Origin: Bacteroidota bacterium
Lineage (GTDB): Bacteria; Bacteroidota; Bacteroidia; Bacteroidales; F082
Direction: 5' to 3'
DNA length: 37,602 nt
Assembly: GCA_013203805.1 (NCBI GenBank)
Contig: JABMPH010000215.1
Span: 1 to 37,602, forward strand
Below the pieces are notes generated by a model, which saw nothing but the letters and a program-made list of their open reading frames with translations, ran no database searches and was not told the DNA's origin. A program made the position numbers and the translations under genes. Numbering within the stretch: the first letter of the stretch is position 1; each line of letters opens with the position of its first letter. This document shows positions 23,890 to 31,811 of the stretch, one piece after another.

Positions 23890-23913
23890 AATCAACTAAC
23901 ACTTTAGTTGATT
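23890..23913 (-). promoter_or_regulatory. third AACTAA-N4-TTAGTT palindrome, downstream of the blaR1-like gene
   Basis: AATCAACTAA-CACT-TTAGTTGATT is a 10-bp perfect inverted repeat 13 nt past the stop of the BlaR1-like gene. Its core and spacing equal the two sites in front of the blaI-like gene. Alternatively it is an AT-rich terminator hairpin for that operon, since TTTT follows on the reverse strand; both roles are possible. Confidence 0.5.
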
Positions 23914-23926
23914 GTAAGAAAAAAAA

Positions 23927-25840
23927 CTAGCTAAGCTTGAACCTAATTGGTAAATTATATGCAACACGTACAGCTTGCCCCCTTTGAGTCCCAGGTGTCC
24001 ACCTTGGCATATTTTCAATAACTCTGATAGATTCCTCGTCACAACCTGAACCAATTCCTCTTAGAATTTTCACATCGCCAATACTTCCATCTTTCTCCAC
24101 TACAAAACTTACAAAAACCCTGCCTTCTATACTATTTTTCTTGGCTTCGTTTGGATACTTAATATTTTCTGAAAGATAAGTCATAAGTTTATCCTTGCCT
24201 CCGGGGAAGCTCGGCATTACTTCTACTACTGTAAAAATGGTATCAGCGTCTTTTTCATCAAATACAAAGTTAATGGGTATATTATAGCTGACATTAACAT
24301 TTTGGCCTCGTTGCTTTCCGGGAATCCAATTTGGCATAGCTTCAACAACACGAATGGCTTCTTCATCACAACCACCACCAATTCCTCTTAGTACTTTTGC
24401 ATCGTAAACACTGCCATCTTTGCCCACAACAAAATTCACAAATACCCGGCCTTGAACTCCTTTAACTTTTGCTTCATCAGGATAATTAATGTTATTTACA
24501 AGATAGGTAAACAACTCATCCATACCTCCTGGATATTCAGGCATAACTTCTACAACAGTAAATACATTAGCATCATTTGGTTTAGCGTTTGAATAATTGT
24601 TAGTAAACGAGAAAAGTCCATCAACTTTATTATCATCTGCAAAAAAAGTGTACCTGTAATTTCCTTCCGGAATTGTTTCACCATTTTCGGGGTGCCAGGT
24701 AACCATATATGCTCCGCGCGCATGCACTCCTTCCATAAAAACCTTAATTAAATTTCCATTCTCACCATAAAGCTTAATTTTTGTATCTCTTTCTTTACCT
24801 AGGCTTACAATGAACTTAATATAGTTTTTATCAGGTTCAAAAATGGACGCAATTTGTATACTATCTGGATGAATATTTAACTCAACATCTGAGACAAATT
24901 CGACATCCGAAGAAATACTTTCCTTTTGTATTGGCCCCGAACAAGCAAATACAACCATACTCACAGCCAACAGAACCCACACTAGCTTAAACGAAAACCT
25001 TAGTGGGTTTTTTGTTTTTTTAATCATAAATAACCTCCTTTTTAAAAGTGAATAACTAAAATTATGTGTTAGAATATTTGTTTTAATAATACTCGAATTA
25101 TCGATCAATAATTTAGTGTACGACATAATATCAGGATATACTGTCAACACATCACTATCAGCAATAAACTCATGGTTTTCCTTTAATGTTTTCTTTAACA
25201 AATACACTATTGGATTAAACCATTGAATTATCGAGAAAAGTTCAGCAATCACTAAATCCAATGAATGTTTTTGATCAATATGAATTTTTTCGTGTTCTAT
25301 TATTTTTTCAACTTCATCTCTCCTATTAAACAAGTTCTCATCAATAAAAACATAGTTAAAAAATGAAAATGTTGGTGTCCCGGGTACTGTAAAAATCAAA
25401 CGTAACCCATTGTGATAAACAACTTTGGATTTTTGAAGAAGTCTTGAAATTTGATAAAATCTTAATGCAAATCTCCCCACTGCAAAAAACACACCAATCA
25501 AATATAAAAGTATTATATAACTAAAATATGGTAAGGATCTTCCAGTTGCAACCGAATCAATGGCACTTGAACCCTCCCCATATATAGTTACTTCTCCTAA
25601 TGTATATTCAAACAAACCATAAATAGGTGCTAAACTAATAACGGGATCACTTGTGCCGGAAAAAACATTATACATACTAAAATCCAACAAAGGCAATAAG
25701 GTGGAAATAAATATTGTAAGTAGCAGATAGTATCTGTTAAATGCAAAAAAAGCATCCCTTTTGAATAATAGTTCATAAAACAAATAGAATATTACTAAGC
25801 TAATTGCTGATTGCAACAAATATATAAGTATAGAATTCAT
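23927..25840 (-). CDS. BlaR1/M56-type membrane protease with two C-terminal TonB domains
   Basis: A 637-residue fusion. Residues 1-300 are the M56 membrane part: helices at about 4-24, 35-51 and 104-124, the gluzincin motif HEKIH at 183-187, Glu residues in ENHEFIAD (221-228) and a fourth helix at 285-299 ending in Cys300. Residues about 335-410 look like a FlgD-type Ig domain (TKIKLYGENGNLIKVF, WHPENGETIPEGNYRYTF). Two TonB C-terminal domains follow (about 430-525 and 535-637), sharing about 44 of 62 residues in their cores, so they arose by recent duplication. By family knowledge M56 proteins sense a signal outside and trigger cleavage of the partner BlaI-like repressor. The start lies one base after the repressor stop. 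The inducing signal is unknown. Confidence 0.85.
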   Translation of the reverse strand: MNSILIYLLQSAISLVIFYLFYELLFKRDAFFAFNRYYLLLTIFISTLLPLLDFSMYNVFSGTSDPVISLAPIYGLFEYTLGEVTIYGEGSSAIDSVATGRSLPYFSYIILLYLIGVFFAVGRFALRFYQISRLLQKSKVVYHNGLRLIFTVPGTPTFSFFNYVFIDENLFNRRDEVEKIIEHEKIHIDQKHSLDLVIAELFSIIQWFNPIVYLLKKTLKENHEFIADSDVLTVYPDIMSYTKLLIDNSSIIKTNILTHNFSYSLLKRRLFMIKKTKNPLRFSFKLVWVLLAVSMVVFACSGPIQKESISSDVEFVSDVELNIHPDSIQIASIFEPDKNYIKFIVSLGKERDTKIKLYGENGNLIKVFMEGVHARGAYMVTWHPENGETIPEGNYRYTFFADDNKVDGLFSFTNNYSNAKPNDANVFTVVEVMPEYPGGMDELFTYLVNNINYPDEAKVKGVQGRVFVNFVVGKDGSVYDAKVLRGIGGGCDEEAIRVVEAMPNWIPGKQRGQNVNVSYNIPINFVFDEKDADTIFTVVEVMPSFPGGKDKLMTYLSENIKYPNEAKKNSIEGRVFVSFVVEKDGSIGDVKILRGIGSGCDEESIRVIENMPRWTPGTQRGQAVRVAYNLPIRFKLS

Positions 25841-25841
25841 A

Positions 25842-26222
25842 TTATTTTTCTTTGGATTTCTTTTCGATTTCTTTATCTAATAATTTCCTAAGATCTTCAA
25901 GTTCGTTCAAACTTAAATCCTCATCATTTGCAAAAAAAGATGTTATAGCCTGATATGAATTACTAAAATAATTTTGCACAAATCCTTTGTAGAAATTCTT
26001 ACGATAAAGTTTTTTTGAGATTAATGGATAATACTCATGAGCTTTTCCAAAGGCAGTATATCCAACAAATTCTTTTTTTTCAAGTATTCTGGTAATAGTT
26101 GAAACAGTATTGTAGGCAGGTTTTGGCGAAGGAAGATGCTCCAATATATCACGTATATATCCCTTCTCCAATTCCCAAAGCACATGCATAATCTGTTCCT
26201 CTGCTTTCGTTAGTTGCTTCAT
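25842..26222 (-). CDS. BlaI/MecI-family transcriptional repressor
   Basis: A 126-residue winged-helix repressor: LTKAEEQIMHVLWELEKGYIRDIL, PAYNTVSTITRILEKKEFVGYTAFGKAHEYYPLIS, then a helical dimerisation region ending in Lys/Glu repeats. The Asn-Thr-Val-Ser-Thr recognition helix is typical. In the family, cleavage between the two domains by an M56 protease lifts repression; the partner protease gene follows after one base. Two palindromes with the core AACTAA-N4-TTAGTT flank the promoter, as expected for autoregulation. No beta-lactamase is present, so the pair probably controls an envelope or TonB-related response rather than antibiotic resistance. Confidence 0.9.
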   Translation of the reverse strand: MKQLTKAEEQIMHVLWELEKGYIRDILEHLPSPKPAYNTVSTITRILEKKEFVGYTAFGKAHEYYPLISKKLYRKNFYKGFVQNYFSNSYQAITSFFANDEDLSLNELEDLRKLLDKEIEKKSKEK

Positions 26223-26234
26223 ACTAATCTTTTA

Positions 26235-26260
26235 TATATAACTAACTTTTTAGTTATATA
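26235..26260 (-). promoter_or_regulatory. BlaI-type operator 1
   Basis: TATATAACTAA-CTTT-TTAGTTATATA is an 11-bp perfect inverted repeat lying at the expected transcription start of the blaI-blaR1-like operon, 13 bp before its ATG. ACTAA/TTAGT-type half-sites suit a BlaI-family repressor. Confidence 0.75.
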
Positions 26261-26263
26261 TTG

Positions 26264-26293
26264 CAAAGGAAATCAAAAAATTGATCCATGCAA
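26264..26293 (-). promoter_or_regulatory. promoter of the blaI-blaR1-like operon
   Basis: On the reverse strand TTG (26291-26293), a 19-bp spacer and TTCCTTTG (26264-26271) match the consensus with one deviation in the -7 element. It sits between operators 1 and 2. Confidence 0.55.
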
Positions 26294-26301
26294 ACAAAAT
26301 C

Positions 26302-26317
26302 AACTAATTTTTTAGTT
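26302..26317 (-). promoter_or_regulatory. BlaI-type operator 2
   Basis: AACTAA-TTTT-TTAGTT has the same 6-bp half-sites and 4-bp spacing as operator 1 and lies just upstream of the -33 element. Two sites around one promoter suggest cooperative repression. Confidence 0.65.
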
Positions 26318-26513
26318 AATGTTTGTCCAAACTAATATTTAAAAGCCATGATTGATTTTAACAATCACTTTAATAGTTCAAAACCTGAAGCTCAATAAAG
26401 TATCTAACTAACTGTATTTACGCACTTTAAGAACAGGTAAATTTTTCTAATTTAGACCCAATTAAAATATGTTTATTTTTACCAAAAAAACAAACATTGG
26501 ATGGTTTAATACC

Positions 26514-26521
26514 TAATTTTG
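26514..26521 (+). promoter_or_regulatory. candidate -7 element of gdhA
   Basis: TAATTTTG followed by C matches TAnnTTTG, 41 nt before the gdhA ATG. The nearest TTG is 14 bp upstream, shorter than usual. Confidence 0.45.
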
Positions 26522-26562
26522 CACTGTTAAAAAAATAACAATATCTAATAAATTATACAGCT

Positions 26563-27900
26563 ATGGATCTGAATAAAATAATGAATGATCTAGAAAAAAA
26601 ACATCCTGGTGAAGTTGAATATCTTCAGGCTGTTCGTGAAGTACTTGAATCAATTGAAGATGCAGTTAACGACAATCCTCAATTTGAATCAGCAGGCATT
26701 ATCGAAAGATTGATTGAGCCTGATCGTGTACTTACTTTTAAAATACAATGGGTTGATGATAATGGAAAAGTACATGTTAACCTTGGTTATCGTGTTCAGT
26801 TTAACAATGCAATAGGACCATACAAAGGTGGTTTACGCTTCCACCCTAGTGTTAACTTAAGTATACTTAAATTTTTAGGGTTCGAACAAATATTTAAAAA
26901 TGCACTTACTACTCTTCCTATGGGTGGTGGAAAAGGTGGTTCTGATTTTAACCCTAAAGGTAAATCAGATTCTGAAATTATGAGATTCTGTCAGGGATTT
27001 ATGCTTGAACTATGGAGACTTATTGGTCCTGATACAGATGTTCCTGCCGGCGATATTGGTGTTGGCGGAAAAGAAATTGGATACCTTTATGGTATGTACA
27101 AAAAACTTGCACGTGAGCATACCGGTGTTCTTACAGGTAAAGGACTTGGCTGGGGCGGTAGCTTAATTCGTCCTGAAGCAACAGGGTTTGGTACTGTATA
27201 TTTTGCACAAGAAATGCTTGCCACCAAAGGTGAAACTTTTGAAGGCAAAACTGTTGCAGTTTCCGGATTTGGTAATGTTGCATGGGGTGCTGCTTTGAAA
27301 GTTGAAGAACTTGGTGGAAAAGTAGTAACTTTATCAGGTCCTGATGGATACATTCATGATCCAGAGGGTATAACAGGTGACAAGATTGAATATATGCTAG
27401 AGCTTAGAGCTTCGAATCAGGATATCGTTTCGCCTTACGCTGAGGAATTTCCAGAAGCTACATTCCATGCAGGCAAACGCCCTTGGGAAGTTAAAGTTGA
27501 TGTAGCCCTTCCTTGTGCAACACAAAATGAACTTGATGAAGAAAATGCTGCTAAACTTGTTGAAAACGGATGTATTTGTGTTGCTGAAGGTGCTAATATG
27601 CCTTCTACTCCCAAAGCTGTTCATTTATTACAGAAAAATGGCATACTATTCGGACCTGGTAAAGCTGTAAACGCAGGTGGTGTTGCTACTTCTGGACTTG
27701 AAATGACACAAAATGCAATGAAATTAGCGTGGACTCGTGAAGAGGTAGATACAAAACTTCATCAAATTATGAAGAGCATCCATGAAGCTTGCGTTACCCA
27801 CGGAACAAAAGCAGATGGATCGGTTGATTACGTTAAAGGAGCTAACATTGCTGGTTTCTTAAAGGTAGCAAACTCAATGATTGATCAGGGAATTATTTAA
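26563..27900 (+). CDS. gdhA: glutamate dehydrogenase
   Basis: A 445-residue hexameric-type glutamate dehydrogenase, which interconverts 2-oxoglutarate plus ammonia and glutamate. The substrate-binding block GPYKGGLRFHPSVNLSILKFLGFEQIFKNAL, the catalytic-Lys region LPMGGGKGGSDFNPKGKS, the PAGDIGVGGKEIGYL block and the dinucleotide fold VSGFGNVAWGAA are all intact. The residues after the second strand (TLSGPDG) lack the acidic residue favouring NAD, so NADP(H) preference is likely, but this is an inference. It is monocistronic, with a leader of about 35 nt and a good terminator. Codon use here looks more regular than in neighbours, in line with high expression. Confidence 0.96.
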   Translation: MDLNKIMNDLEKKHPGEVEYLQAVREVLESIEDAVNDNPQFESAGIIERLIEPDRVLTFKIQWVDDNGKVHVNLGYRVQFNNAIGPYKGGLRFHPSVNLSILKFLGFEQIFKNALTTLPMGGGKGGSDFNPKGKSDSEIMRFCQGFMLELWRLIGPDTDVPAGDIGVGGKEIGYLYGMYKKLAREHTGVLTGKGLGWGGSLIRPEATGFGTVYFAQEMLATKGETFEGKTVAVSGFGNVAWGAALKVEELGGKVVTLSGPDGYIHDPEGITGDKIEYMLELRASNQDIVSPYAEEFPEATFHAGKRPWEVKVDVALPCATQNELDEENAAKLVENGCICVAEGANMPSTPKAVHLLQKNGILFGPGKAVNAGGVATSGLEMTQNAMKLAWTREEVDTKLHQIMKSIHEACVTHGTKADGSVDYVKGANIAGFLKVANSMIDQGII

Positions 27901-27921
27901 TACCAACTCTTAAAATATTAG

Positions 27922-27953
27922 AACCTCTTTCAAATAACTGGAAGAGGTTTTTT
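27922..27953 (+). terminator. gdhA terminator
   Basis: AACCTCTTTC-AAATAACT-GGAAGAGGTT forms a 10-bp stem with one U-G pair and is followed by TTTT, 21 nt past the stop. Confidence 0.9.
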
Positions 27954-28104
27954 GTTATCCATAACTTCAAATTATTAATAGGAGAATTGTTTATAGAATA
28001 ATAAGTTATTTGATAATTAATCATGGTTGAAGTAATTATTGACATCTAGAATTTCGGTGGTAATATCAACAGCACACATTGTTAGTTAATTAACATACTA
28101 AAAC

Positions 28105-28134
28105 TTGTACAGCTTACAAAATTCATTATTTTTG
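28105..28134 (+). promoter_or_regulatory. promoter of the POT transporter gene
   Basis: TTG (28105-28107), a 19-bp spacer and TATTTTTG (28127-28134) match the Bacteroidota consensus closely. The leader is about 38 nt. Confidence 0.75.
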
Positions 28135-28175
28135 CTGGCTTACTGAAAATTAATTTTTAATCAAAATCGATAATT

Positions 28176-29867
28176 ATGTTTAAAGGACATCCGAAAGGAC
28201 TTTTTGTTTTCCTGTTTGCAAACATGGGTGAACGCTTCGGCTACTATACCATGATGGCAATTTTCATTTTATTTATGCAGGCAAAATTTGGGCTCGACGC
28301 AAAAGCTGCTGGATATATTTATGGTACTTTTCTTTTTGGGATTTATTTTATTCCATTACTTGGAGGAATCATTGCTGACAAATTTTTAGGTTTTGGCAAA
28401 ACAATTACTCTGGGAATAATATTAATGATCGGCGGGTATTTTATGCTTGCACAACCCGGATCTGGGCTGGAGTTCATTTATCTTTCACTTGGAATAGTTT
28501 CAATAGGTACAGGATTTTTTAAAGGCAACTTGCAAGCCCTTGTTGGAAAACTTTACGACGATGCTAAATACACTAAGTTTCGCGATTCAGCTTTCAATAT
28601 CTTCTACATGGGTATTAATATAGGTGCTTTCTTCGCTCCATCTGCCGCCCAAGCAATGAGTAACTACATACTAGGAAAAGGAGGACTTACATACAGTGCC
28701 AACATTCCAAATATGGCTCATGCTTACCTCAAAGCTACTGCTAGCGGACAGCCTTTTGACAAAGCAGAAGAACTGACTAATCTGGCTCATGAATCAATCG
28801 TATCTGGAGGCGGATATCAATTTACGAACCTCACCGATTTTAGTAATTATTACATCGATACTTTAAGCCAATCATACAGCTATGGCTTTGGAATTGCCGC
28901 CATTAGTATCTTCGTTTCGCTTGTTATTTTCCTTGTATTCCGTAAAACTTACAAGCATGTGGATATAATGCACAAACATGCAAAACAAAAAGAGAACACT
29001 AACACTGTCGAGTTAACAGCTAAGCAAAACAAAAAGCGATTAGTTGCTTTAAGTTTGCTTTTCATTGTTAATATTTTCTTTTGGATGGCATTCCATCAAA
29101 ATGGATTCACATTAACTATTTTTGCACGAGATTATACATTTACTGAAGTAAGTTCATTTACCTACATTTTCTTCGATTTAAATGCCCTACTACCAATTAT
29201 TGCTGCGATTATCGGGGTTGTTTTACTTGTTGGAAAAAACAATAGTGGAATTTGGAGAGGAGTTGGTGCTGTTTTAATTGTTATTGGAAGTATAGTAGCC
29301 TACTACTCAATCTCATCATTTAATTCAACGATGCCTATTACACCTATGATCTTTCAGCATTTTAATCCGATTTTCATCGTATTTCTAACTCCTGTTGTGA
29401 TTGGAATATTTGCCGCTTTAAATAAGAAGGGAATAGAACCAAGTTCACCAAGGAAAATAGGAATAGGATTATTCATTGCTGCAGCAAGTTTTTTAATTAT
29501 GGTACTAGTCTCAACTGGTTTAGTATCTCAAAAAGATTTTATTCCTGGCGCTCTAGCCGATGCTATGCGGGTTACACCTTATTGGTTGATTGCAACATAC
29601 TTTAGTTTAACTATTTCTGAATTATTCTACAGTCCAATCGGAATATCATTCGTATCAAAAGTTGCACCACCTCAATATTCCGGCTTAATGCAGGGAGGAT
29701 GGTTAGGCTCAACCGCAATTGGAAATCTATTAGCAGGATTAATTGGTCCTTTCTGGGAAAAATGGGAAATGTGGCAATTCTTTTTACTGCTCGTCGTTAT
29801 GTTATTGATCTCGGCAGTGTTTATCTTCACTATTATGAAAACTCTGGAGAGCGCTACAGAAGATTAA
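28176..29867 (+). CDS. POT-family proton-coupled peptide transporter
   Basis: A 563-residue major-facilitator protein with about 12-14 membrane helices. The POT signature is at the N-terminus: NMGERFGYYTM (the ExxERF proton/substrate motif of helix 1), followed by GGIIADKFLGFGKTI and the GTGFFKGNLQALVGKLY region. A second-half motif ELFYSPIGISFVSKVAPPQYSGLMQGGWLG matches the family's closing signature. It imports di- and tripeptides with protons across the inner membrane. It may use products of surface peptidases such as the one at 15111-17063. It has its own promoter and terminator. Confidence 0.93.
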   Translation: MFKGHPKGLFVFLFANMGERFGYYTMMAIFILFMQAKFGLDAKAAGYIYGTFLFGIYFIPLLGGIIADKFLGFGKTITLGIILMIGGYFMLAQPGSGLEFIYLSLGIVSIGTGFFKGNLQALVGKLYDDAKYTKFRDSAFNIFYMGINIGAFFAPSAAQAMSNYILGKGGLTYSANIPNMAHAYLKATASGQPFDKAEELTNLAHESIVSGGGYQFTNLTDFSNYYIDTLSQSYSYGFGIAAISIFVSLVIFLVFRKTYKHVDIMHKHAKQKENTNTVELTAKQNKKRLVALSLLFIVNIFFWMAFHQNGFTLTIFARDYTFTEVSSFTYIFFDLNALLPIIAAIIGVVLLVGKNNSGIWRGVGAVLIVIGSIVAYYSISSFNSTMPITPMIFQHFNPIFIVFLTPVVIGIFAALNKKGIEPSSPRKIGIGLFIAAASFLIMVLVSTGLVSQKDFIPGALADAMRVTPYWLIATYFSLTISELFYSPIGISFVSKVAPPQYSGLMQGGWLGSTAIGNLLAGLIGPFWEKWEMWQFFLLLVVMLLISAVFIFTIMKTLESATED

Positions 29868-29895
29868 TTGATAACAATATTATAAAAACGATTAT

Positions 29896-29928
29896 AAAAA
29901 AAGCAGGAAAAACTATCCTGCTTTTTTT
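29896..29928 (+). terminator. terminator of the POT transporter gene
   Basis: AGCAGGA (29902-29908) and TCCTGCT (29916-29922) make a perfect stem extended by A-T pairs on both sides, with a run of T after it, about 30 nt past the stop. It probably works in both directions. Confidence 0.85.
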
Positions 29929-29933
29929 ATTGA

Positions 29934-29941
29934 TACTCTTG
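29934..29941 (+). promoter_or_regulatory. candidate -7 element of the radical SAM gene
   Basis: TACTCTTG is one base off TAnnTTTG and ends exactly 4 nt before ATG 29946, so a leaderless transcript is implied if it is used. Confidence 0.35.
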
Positions 29942-29945
29942 CAAT

Positions 29946-30890
29946 ATGTTGTACCCCTGGAAACACAATAGACGTTTTAATGCATACGCTCCATATTTCA
30001 AGAAAGTATTTGGCGAAAGAGTACAAAAAATAAGTGTTGATGCAGGTTTTACTTGTCCAAATCGTGATGGAGAACTCGCCAAAGGTGGATGTACTTACTG
30101 CAATAACAATGCATTTAATCCCTCTTATTGCGATCCAGAAAAGCCCATCCATCAACAAGTTATAGAAGGAATAGAGTTTCACAAAGTGAGATATAGAAGA
30201 GCTGCCAACTATTTGGTGTATTTTCAACCTTATTCAAATACTTACGCTCCAATAAATCAGCTCAAAAAAATCTACGAAAGTGCCCTAAACCAACCGGGTG
30301 TAATAGGAATTGTTATTGGTACCAGACCCGATTGTATTGATGAGGAAAAACTCAAGTATCTGGCTGAGTTATCAAAAAAGTACTATGTTATAATTGAATA
30401 CGGGATTGAAAGCATATATAATGAAACTCTTGGCAGGATAAATCGCTGGCATACTTACGAGCAATCAATCGACGCAATAAACCAAACGGCACAATATGGA
30501 CTTAATATAGGTGCTCATTTTATTTTCGGACTACCTGGTGAGTCACGTGAAATGATGATAGATTCAGTTAACCTAATATCAAAACTACCCCTAACTACAA
30601 TTAAATTTCACCAGTTACAAATTGTACAAGGAACAACCATGGCTAATGATTACAGGTTAAATCCCAACGACTATGATCTATTCTCGTTTGACGATTACAT
30701 TGATTTTATCGTAAACTTCACTGAAAAATTAAATCCAGATTTTATTATTGAACGATTTGCAGGGGAAGTACCTCCACGTTACCTTGCCGGTCCTGGTTGG
30801 GGGCTCATACGAAATGATCAAATTAATGTTGCAATAGAAAAGGTTTTAGAGAAAAGGAATACATGGCAAGGGAAGCTGTATACAAAATAA
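29946..30890 (+). CDS. TIGR01212-family (YhcC/YtqA-like) radical SAM protein
   Basis: A 314-residue radical SAM enzyme. The cluster-binding cysteines are Cys37, Cys49 and Cys52 in a C-x11-C-x2-C arrangement (CPNRDGELAKGGCTYC), which is characteristic of the YhcC group rather than the standard CxxxCxxC. Further family features are YFQPYSNTYAP, GTRPDCIDEEKL, YVIIEYGIESI, FIFGLPGESREMM and, near the end, ERFAGEVPPRYLAG. The substrate is not established, though tRNA or small-molecule thiolation/methylation has been considered for relatives. It lies just 18 bp after the transporter terminator and has its own likely promoter. Confidence 0.92.
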   Translation: MLYPWKHNRRFNAYAPYFKKVFGERVQKISVDAGFTCPNRDGELAKGGCTYCNNNAFNPSYCDPEKPIHQQVIEGIEFHKVRYRRAANYLVYFQPYSNTYAPINQLKKIYESALNQPGVIGIVIGTRPDCIDEEKLKYLAELSKKYYVIIEYGIESIYNETLGRINRWHTYEQSIDAINQTAQYGLNIGAHFIFGLPGESREMMIDSVNLISKLPLTTIKFHQLQIVQGTTMANDYRLNPNDYDLFSFDDYIDFIVNFTEKLNPDFIIERFAGEVPPRYLAGPGWGLIRNDQINVAIEKVLEKRNTWQGKLYTK

Positions 30891-30929
30891 AAAAGAGGCT
30901 CTCTTTTATTGAGAAAGCCTCTTTTTTTT
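30889..30929. terminator. bidirectional terminator between the radical SAM gene and the DUF2795 gene
   Basis: AGAGGCT (30894-30900) and AGCCTCT (30916-30922) form a stem extended by flanking A and T runs. It starts at the radical SAM stop and lies 18 nt past the convergent gene's stop. Confidence 0.85.
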
Positions 30930-30946
30930 CTGGTGGTATAAATAAA

Positions 30947-31168
30947 CTAATACTCATCTTCATTAAAGAAAAAATCTTCCTTGGTAGGATAATCAGGCCA
31001 TAGATCTTCAATTCGATCATATGCTTCCCCCTCATCCTCTATTTCCTTAAGGTTTTCGATTACTTCCAGGGCAATGCCTGTACGTATCGCCCATTCTATC
31101 AACTCATCCTTGGTTGCTGGCCAGGGTGCATCTTCTAGTTTTGACGCTAACTCTAAAGTCCAATACAT
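30947..31168 (-). CDS. DUF2795-family small acidic protein
   Basis: A 73-residue, strongly acidic protein: MYWTLELASKLEDAPWPATKDELIEWAIRTG at the start is a helical domain of the DUF2795 type, and the tail has LWPDYPTKEDFFFNEDEY. It is highly conserved in Bacteroidota by my recollection of the family. The function is unknown; the helical core could bind nucleic acid or protein. It has a well-formed promoter and its own terminator. No signal or membrane segment. Confidence 0.85.
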   Translation of the reverse strand: MYWTLELASKLEDAPWPATKDELIEWAIRTGIALEVIENLKEIEDEGEAYDRIEDLWPDYPTKEDFFFNEDEY

Positions 31169-31185
31169 TTGTTATAATTTTTTTG

Positions 31186-31215
31186 CAAAAATAATTTTTT
31201 TTTAACAACAACCAA
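31186..31215 (-). promoter_or_regulatory. promoter of the DUF2795 gene
   Basis: On the reverse strand TTG (31213-31215), a 19-bp spacer and TATTTTTG (31186-31193) match the consensus, with a leader of about 14 nt. Confidence 0.7.
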
Positions 31216-31242
31216 ATAAAAAAAAAATTAGTTATAAAACCA

Positions 31243-31788
31243 CTAAATACGTGGTCTCCATAGTAATTCATTAATATTTTTATCCATGCCTATTTTGCGA
31301 GACAAAACAAATAGATAATCAGAAAGTCGATTTATGTAAATCATTACGAAATCGTTAACATGATATTCTTCACTTAGTTTAAAAATTAACCTTTCAGCTC
31401 TTCTGCAAATTGTGCGTGCAATATGACAATATGAAACAGTAGTATTTCCTCCTGAGAGGAGAAATGACTTTAGTGGGGGAAGTGGTATATTTAACCTGTC
31501 AATTTCATTTTCCAATAACTCAATATCTTTAGCAGATATTTCAGGTAGTTTAAAATCAGATGTTTCCTCAGATGCAAGCAACGATTCTATTGTAAATAAC
31601 CTATCCTGTATTTCAATTAAAGTGGCAATATCTTCTTTTGAAATCTCTTGATCTCGTATAAGTCCAATCCACGAACTCAATTCGTCAACAGTTCCGTAAC
31701 ATTCAATTCGAATATGATATTTAGGAACACGAGTACCTCCAATTAATGAGGTTGTCCCACTATCTCCTGTTTTTGTATAAATTTTCAA
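31243..31788 (-). CDS. PduO-type cob(I)alamin adenosyltransferase, TTG start
   Basis: A 181-residue ATP:corrinoid adenosyltransferase, which makes adenosylcobalamin from cob(I)alamin. The N-terminal MKIYTKTGDSGTTSLIGG is the family's ATP-binding loop, YGTVDELSSWIG follows, and the helix RTICRRAERL supplies the basic ATP contacts. The end is NELLWRPR. The start codon is TTG 31788, which gives the canonical N-terminus and has AAGGA just upstream; no ATG occurs before it. It follows the MacB-like ATPase gene by 23 bp in the same direction. The cofactor would serve enzymes such as methylmalonyl-CoA mutase, not present here. Confidence 0.93.
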   Translation of the reverse strand: MKIYTKTGDSGTTSLIGGTRVPKYHIRIECYGTVDELSSWIGLIRDQEISKEDIATLIEIQDRLFTIESLLASEETSDFKLPEISAKDIELLENEIDRLNIPLPPLKSFLLSGGNTTVSYCHIARTICRRAERLIFKLSEEYHVNDFVMIYINRLSDYLFVLSRKIGMDKNINELLWRPRI

Positions 31789-31811
31789 ATCCTTATTAAT
31801 TTGGGTGAAGA

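Larger units (their letters stand above)
26223..26562. other. 340-bp divergent region between blaI-like gene and gdhA
   Basis: No coding sequence. It contains the two BlaI-type palindromes and the leftward promoter between them, and a rightward -7 element for gdhA at 26514-26521. The stretch 26330-26490 shows nothing definite. Confidence 0.75.

Noticed and set aside
23927-26222. BlaI-BlaR1-like pair as a beta-lactam resistance locus
   Set aside because: No beta-lactamase or penicillin-binding protein gene is near, and the sensor carries TonB domains rather than a penicillin-binding domain.
30823-31035. 70-codon reverse-strand frame overlapping the DUF2795 gene
   Set aside because: It overlaps the conserved DUF2795 gene and the terminator in another frame; no support for coding.
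31201-31230. A-rich run at the start of the region before pduO as a terminator
   Set aside because: No stem is associated with the A/T runs; the region holds the promoter of the DUF2795 gene instead.
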